Assembly (NCBI GenBank): GCA_946544555.1 | Contig: CAMNMI010000024.1 | Coordinates: 1-11,027, forward strand | Length of the DNA stretch: 11,027 nucleotides | Reading direction: 5' to 3' | Source: an uncultured Rickettsiales bacterium | GTDB lineage: Bacteria > Pseudomonadota > Alphaproteobacteria > Rickettsiales > Deianiraeaceae | In this document: positions 6,928 through 11,027 of the stretch, in pieces | How the letters are laid out: every line of letters starts with the position of its first letter | Numbering within the stretch: the stretch's first letter is position 1 | The notes under the pieces: model-generated | Database searches by the model: none | The model's input: only the letters and a program-made list of their open reading frames with translations | Told to the model about the DNA's origin: nothing | Position numbers and translations under genes: made by a program

Positions 6928-7972
6928 ATGAAAATTTCATCACTTAAGACGTTCTCTTCGAGAGAGAGAGAGAGAGAGAGAGAGTAGTTTAAGTTCTTTA
7001 TCATCATCTCTTAAAAAATCTTTTACTTTGATTGAATTATCAATCGTTCTTTTGATTTTATCTTTACTTGTTGGTTCTTTATTAGTTGGTCGTCAAATTG
7101 TTGATCGTGCTAAGATACAACGTATCATATTTGAATTTGATTACTATGAGAAAGCTTTTCATCAGTTTTATGATACGTATCGCTATGTTCCAAGCTCGTT
7201 GCCTTACAAGGTTTGCATAAAACATTCTACATTCCAAGGACCAGCTTGTGCAAGAACAGATACGGCGTGTCAGAATGGTACTGGTGCTTGGACGTATAAC
7301 TTTGATGTTCCAACTTGGTGCCATTATTTTGCTCCTGATGTATCAGTAAATGCTCGTCTTGTTTCAAGTGTTTGGACGCAGGTAGCAATCTTCAATCACC
7401 TTTGGAGGGCTGGATTAATTGATGGTGACGAAAATTTTAGACCACACTTGCCGGGAAGTATGAATGAGAAAAATGGAAATTTTGTCTACAAATTATTCCG
7501 TGAAAATGGCTGGCGAAGCGACTATTATGCTGCCACTTATGATAGAAATGTCTATTTAAGAATTTATGCTTTTCAGAAAAAAAATGCCGCATTATATCTA
7601 ATAGGCCTTCCAATGACCGGTGAGAATTATTTTGTCAATAGGTTGTTAGATAAGAATATAATGCTGTTTTATGGATTGATTTGGTCAAGACAGGGCGGCG
7701 GTCAATGGGCACGTGCTGCAAACACTTTCACATCTGCTTTGAGCTCTAAATTAGCCTCTGAATTAGATGCTAAAATTGATGATGGTCGTCCAACAACAGG
7801 AAACCTTATGGGAATTGTTCCTGCAAAAGGAATTCGTGAGACAAATGCTGAAAAGATGAAGCAATATTGCTACGACGCCGCTGGAAATGATATTGAACAC
7901 GCGCTTTACAACACCAGCACAAACACGCAGTATGGATGTGATTTGATTAAGGTTATGGAGCCGGTGAAATAA
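6928..7972 (+). CDS. Prepilin-like protein C, phase-variable, out of frame at its start (OFF)
   Basis: Third member of the prepilin family, on the opposite strand to A and B. The ATG at 6928 opens MKISSLKTFSS and a Glu/Arg repeat, then meets TAG at 6985-6987 after 19 codons. The prepilin body runs in the next frame from the tract to TAA at 7970-7972; that frame has TGA overlapping the ATG and no good start before the body. A TTG at 7028 would begin inside the hydrophobic helix and remove the processing site. One more GA unit, or two fewer, would give a full prepilin (348 residues with one extra unit). The body has the KKS^FTLIELSIV processing region, RAKIQ, a divergent middle with four or more cysteines, then the family tail SELDAKIDDGRP and YGC. 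Its leader sequence between the ATG and the tract differs from A and B. The stop codon lies in a small hairpin. uvrA follows 59 bases later on the same strand. Confidence 0.75.
6960..6984 (+). repeat. GA dinucleotide tract of pilin C, 25 bases (12.5 units), OFF register
   Basis: The longest of the three tracts. It is preceded by CTCTTC rather than the GCGCAGC flank of A and B, so the tract is maintained although its 5' neighbour is different. The length puts TAG (6985-6987) in frame with the ATG. A change of +1 or -2 units would switch the gene ON. Confidence 0.9.
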
Positions 7973-7981
7973 TTTTTCACC
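7963..7981 (+). terminator. Hairpin at the end of pilin C, doubtful terminator
   Basis: GGTGAAA (7963-7969) and TTTCACC (7975-7981) form a 7-bp stem with a 5-base loop containing the TAA stop. No T run follows, so termination would be weak and some read-through into uvrA is possible. Confidence 0.35.
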
Positions 7982-8031
7982 CTCCACTTTACAATAAAAA
8001 AAGCGTGTTTACATGATGGCATCAAGCCAAT

Positions 8032-10962
8032 ATGTCGTGCAAAGCTGACAGTGATTTGAAGAGCAAAGATTACCTTGAATTTATTGATATTACGGGTGCT
8101 TGCGAGAACAATTTGAAGAACATAAATATTCGTATCCCGAAGAACAAATTTGTGGTAATTACTGGTCCAAGTGGCAGTGGAAAGTCGTCTTTGGCGTTTG
8201 ATACAATTTACAGGGAAGGCCAGCGGAGATACGTGGAGAGTTTGTCAAATTATGCGCGCTATTTCATGGGCTCGCAGGCAAAGCCGGATGTTGAAAAAAT
8301 CACTGGGCTGGCTCCGGCAGTGGCCATAGACCAAAAGACAACATCCCGCAATCCGCGCTCAACGGTTGGAACGACCACTGAAATATATGATTTTATCCGT
8401 CTTTTGTTTGCGCGCATTGGTAAAGTTTATTCTCCAAAGACAGGCAAGCAGCTGTTTAAGCACTCAAAACAGGAGATAATAGCACTGCTTTCATTACTTC
8501 CACTTGGGACAAAATTGAGATTGCTGGCACCAGTAATTAGAGGACAAAAAGGCACATTTGCAACCGAACTTTTACATCTGAAAAAACAAGGATTTGATAA
8601 GGCGAAGATTGATGGAAAATTCTACGGTTTGACCGATAGTATCCCTGTTTTGGACAGTGAAACAGAGCACACGATTGAGATTGTTGTGGACAGAATAATA
8701 ATGAAACAAAACATGGGAACGCGCATTTTTGATGCGGTGGAAAAGTGTTTGAAGGTATCTGAAAGTGTTGTGATTGCTGACATTGTTGAACTTGGTGCGA
8801 AGTCCGTTGGCTCTGATGATGGGTTTGTATTGAATGAGAATATTACTGCACATGAGAAGGAGCAACTGGTTTTTACCACAAAATATGCCTGTCCTGTGTC
8901 AAGCTTTACGATTGATGAGATAAATACGAAATTTTTCTCGTTCAATAGTCCATTTGGTGCTTGTCCCGCTTGTCATGGGCTTGGAACAGAGGTGTTTTTC
9001 AAGGAAGATTTGATTGTGCCAGATGCATCGCTCTCACTTGCAGACGGCGCGATTGAACCATGGCAACATGACAATCCGCGCTACCATAATCAGATAATTT
9101 TTGCACTGTCAAAGAAGTATAATTTCTCCGTCAACACGCCTTACGAACAGCTGCCAGAGGATGTCAGAAAGGTGTTGTTGTATGGCATAGAGGATGAGCT
9201 TTTGGATGTCAATTTTGAAGAAAACATGCGCTCAGAGAGGGTAAAAATCCAGTTCACGGGCGTTGTCGGAGAGCTCACCGCGAAAATGCAAAATGCTGAT
9301 GAAGACCCACTGATTTTAGAGGAGTGCGAGAAATATCAAACACTGACGCGTTGCCATGTTTGTGGTGGTTATCGTCTAAAAAAAGAGGTGTTGCAGGTGA
9401 AAATATGCGATAAAAACATTGGTGAGTTGTGCGACATGCCGGTTTGCGACCTGCAAGAGTGGTTTGCGGAACTGCCAAAAAAGCTGACGCAAAGCGAAAA
9501 TGAAATTGCGGAGCAGGCCATAAAAGAGATAACACGGCGTCTTGGTTTCTTGGCAAATGTCGGATTGGATTATCTAACTTTACTGCGCTCGGCTAACACT
9601 TTGTCAGGCGGTGAGGCACAACGCATTCGGCTTTCAACCCAGTTAGGAAGCGGGCTCTGTGGGGTTATTTATGTCCTTGACGAGCCATCAATCGGGTTGC
9701 ATCAGTCAGATAATCACAAACTGATAAACACACTAAAACAGCTGCGCGACTTAGGAAATTCGGTCATTGTGATAGAGCATGATGAGGAGACAATGCGTGC
9801 CGCGGATTACCTCATTGACATCGGCCCGGGCGCAGGTAAATACGGTGGAGAAGTTATCTCTGCGGGCACTCCGGAAGAAGTGATGAAATCAAAAAGCGGA
9901 ATGACAGGAATGTTTCTCTCTGGCGCCATGAAAATTGAAGTACCAAAAGCCCGCCGCAGATATGGAAAAAACAACTGCATCACTATCACAGGATGCTGCG
10001 AGAACAACTTGAAAAATGTGGACTTAACACTGCCACTTGGCATGTTTATTGCAATCGCGGGCGTCAGCGGAGGAGGAAAATCAACCTTAATTCTTGACAC
10101 TTTGTATGCAGCCATAGCCCAGCAAATTACGCGCTCACATGTGCGGCCGGGCAAATTTAGTGAGCTCAAAGGCCTTGAAAATATTGATAAAGTCATAAAA
10201 ATAGATCAAGATCCAATCGGTAGAACGCCACGTTCAAGCCCAGCAACTTATACAGGACTGTTCACAATGATAAGGGACTTGTATGCCTCACAACCGCTTT
10301 CAATCGGTCGTGGATACAAATCAAACCGCTTCTCGTTCAATGTCAAGGGTGGACGCTGTGAAAACTGCCAAGGTGATGGCGTGGTGCAAATTGAGATGCA
10401 CTTCCTGCCAGATGTCTACGTCAAATGCCCTGTCTGCAATGGTCGCAGATACAACCAAGAGACACTTGAAGTGAAATATCGCGGCTATTCAATAGACGAG
10501 GTACTTGACATGTCAGTCCGTGAGGCACTGGATTTATTCAACGACATCGTTCCAATCAAGGAAAAACTGGCATCGCTCTACAATGTTGGACTGGACTACA
10601 TCAAACTGGGACAGTCAGCAATGACATTGTCAGGTGGTGAGGCGCAGCGTATCAGATTAGCAAAGGAGCTCTCTCGCAAGGCCACTGGAAACACACTTTA
10701 CATCCTTGACGAGCCAACGACAGGACTTCACAGTTGCGACATCAAACGGCTGTTGCAGGTGCTCCACACGCTGGTTGACTACGGAAATACGGTTGTTGTG
10801 ATAGAGCATAATTTGGATGTCATCAAGACAGCAGATTATGTAGTTGACATTGGTCCAAAAGGCGGCAAACTTGGTGGATACATTGTAGCTGCTGGCACTC
10901 CGGAAGAGGTCAGGGACAATCCTGCAAGCGTGACCGGTGAGTATTTAGGAAAAGTATTGTAA
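8032..10962 (+). CDS. uvrA: UvrABC excinuclease subunit A
   Basis: DNA damage sensor of nucleotide excision repair: a cytoplasmic ABC-type ATPase dimer that finds lesions and loads UvrB. The 976 residues are slightly longer than the usual 940-960, mainly through about 13 extra N-terminal residues. First ATPase: Walker A GPSGSGKSS (45-53), signature LSGGEAQR (from 524), Walker B YVLDEPS (about 547). Second ATPase: Walker A GVSGGGKST (677-685), signature LSGGEAQR (from 866), Walker B YILDEPT. The C-terminal zinc module C-x2-C (776, 779) and CPVC near 800 is intact. The insertion-domain zinc site reads C-P-V-S where many UvrA have C-x2-C, followed by an intact CPAC; I recall this variant from alphaproteobacteria, unchecked. 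The ATG at 8032 is the first start after an in-frame stop at 8014; no Shine-Dalgarno or SOS box was recognised. The gene is much less AT-rich than the accessory block. Confidence 0.97.
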   Translation: MSCKADSDLKSKDYLEFIDITGACENNLKNINIRIPKNKFVVITGPSGSGKSSLAFDTIYREGQRRYVESLSNYARYFMGSQAKPDVEKITGLAPAVAIDQKTTSRNPRSTVGTTTEIYDFIRLLFARIGKVYSPKTGKQLFKHSKQEIIALLSLLPLGTKLRLLAPVIRGQKGTFATELLHLKKQGFDKAKIDGKFYGLTDSIPVLDSETEHTIEIVVDRIIMKQNMGTRIFDAVEKCLKVSESVVIADIVELGAKSVGSDDGFVLNENITAHEKEQLVFTTKYACPVSSFTIDEINTKFFSFNSPFGACPACHGLGTEVFFKEDLIVPDASLSLADGAIEPWQHDNPRYHNQIIFALSKKYNFSVNTPYEQLPEDVRKVLLYGIEDELLDVNFEENMRSERVKIQFTGVVGELTAKMQNADEDPLILEECEKYQTLTRCHVCGGYRLKKEVLQVKICDKNIGELCDMPVCDLQEWFAELPKKLTQSENEIAEQAIKEITRRLGFLANVGLDYLTLLRSANTLSGGEAQRIRLSTQLGSGLCGVIYVLDEPSIGLHQSDNHKLINTLKQLRDLGNSVIVIEHDEETMRAADYLIDIGPGAGKYGGEVISAGTPEEVMKSKSGMTGMFLSGAMKIEVPKARRRYGKNNCITITGCCENNLKNVDLTLPLGMFIAIAGVSGGGKSTLILDTLYAAIAQQITRSHVRPGKFSELKGLENIDKVIKIDQDPIGRTPRSSPATYTGLFTMIRDLYASQPLSIGRGYKSNRFSFNVKGGRCENCQGDGVVQIEMHFLPDVYVKCPVCNGRRYNQETLEVKYRGYSIDEVLDMSVREALDLFNDIVPIKEKLASLYNVGLDYIKLGQSAMTLSGGEAQRIRLAKELSRKATGNTLYILDEPTTGLHSCDIKRLLQVLHTLVDYGNTVVVIEHNLDVIKTADYVVDIGPKGGKLGGYIVAAGTPEEVRDNPASVTGEYLGKVL

Positions 10963-10973
10963 AAAATTGCACG

Positions 10974-11027
10974 AGCGGGTGACGGGAATCGGACCCGCGT
11001 AGCCAGCTTGGGAAGCTGGAACTCTAC
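10974..11027 (-). tRNA. tRNA-Gly, anticodon CCC, 5' part outside the window
   Basis: The minus strand gives the D-arm end GTAGAGT, an anticodon stem CCAGC/GCTGG with loop TTCCCAA (anticodon CCC, reading GGG), a T arm, the 3' acceptor strand CACCCGC and discriminator T. About 20 bases of the 5' end, including the 5' acceptor strand, lie beyond the window. CCA is not encoded (CGT follows), so it must be added by the nucleotidyltransferase. The T loop reads TCCGATT rather than the usual TTCGA start. It converges with uvrA, 11 bases from the uvrA stop. Confidence 0.9.

Larger units (their letters stand above)
6850..7175 (+). repeat. Right arm of long inverted repeat (pilin C 5' module)
   Basis: Inverted counterpart of 3724-4047. 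The two arms enclose about 2.8 kb holding the IS remnant and the ATPase-nuclease gene. The inner 67 bases (7109-7175) match pilin B at 66 positions. Confidence 0.7.

Noticed and set aside
1032..6984. GA tracts as a CRISPR array or regulatory repeat
   Set aside because: They are simple dinucleotide runs inside coding sequence with no spacer structure.
7028..7972. TTG at 7028 as the start of pilin C
   Set aside because: It falls two residues into the FTLIELS motif, removing the leader, the processing site and part of the helix; the promoter and ATG at 6928 match the sister genes.
8622..8945. Minus-strand ORF opposite uvrA (also 8572-8865, 9275-9556, 9807-10196)
   Set aside because: These are shadows of the clearly coding uvrA frame and show no recognisable domain.
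10974..11027. tRNA 3' end as an integration attachment site
   Set aside because: No integrase and no repeat of the tRNA 3' sequence were found elsewhere in the window.

Overview
The window looks like a chromosomal piece of a low-to-moderate GC alphaproteobacterium, possibly a Rickettsiales- or Holosporales-like host-associated lineage. The basis is an M16 peptidase of the short mitochondrial-processing-peptidase-like type, a UvrA with the C-P-V-S variant of its first zinc site, and a glycine tRNA with no encoded CCA. The placement is inferred from protein style only and is tentative.

Layout: (1) 2-1084, minus strand, a prepilin-like gene (pilin A). (2) 1085-1361, its promoter and a GC-rich palindromic repeat. 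(3) 1362-2648, plus strand, an M16 zinc peptidase. (4) 2653-2772, a second, inverted copy of the GC-rich repeat and a terminator for the next gene. (5) 2825-3968, minus strand, a second prepilin-like gene (pilin B), out of frame at its start. (6) 4046-4876, a decayed IS1595-type element with a possible small membrane ORF inside it. (7) 4869-6812, minus strand, a very AT-rich gene joining a Bergerat-fold (GHKL/Hsp90-type) ATPase to a PD-(D/E)XK nuclease-like domain. (8) 6928-7972, plus strand, a third prepilin-like gene (pilin C), also out of frame at its start. (9) 8032-10962, plus strand, uvrA. (10) 10974-11027, minus strand, the 3' part of tRNA-Gly(CCC).

The main discovery is the three-member prepilin family. 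Each gene has the same promoter (TTGACA, 16 bp, TATACT), a short leader without Shine-Dalgarno, an ATG, and then within 40 bases a (GA)n tract of 23, 21 or 25 bases inside the part encoding the cleavable leader peptide. Pilin A is in frame (ON). Pilins B and C are each one GA unit away from being in frame (OFF); apart from that junction their reading frames are open to the end. Directly after every tract lies TAGTTTAA, which stops both wrong frames. This is the signature of phase variation by slipped-strand mispairing. The tract lies before the predicted prepilin cleavage site, so tract length would switch expression without altering the mature protein. The mature proteins have constant N- and C-termini and strongly divergent, cysteine-containing middles. 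The DNA is mosaic among the three copies, suggesting gene conversion. Together this looks like a phase- and antigenically variable surface or secretion pseudopilin system.

The 5' ends of pilins B and C form long inverted repeats around the IS remnant and the ATPase-nuclease gene, so this AT-rich accessory block could in principle invert, or may have entered between two pilin copies. M16, uvrA and the tRNA look like ordinary chromosomal flanks.
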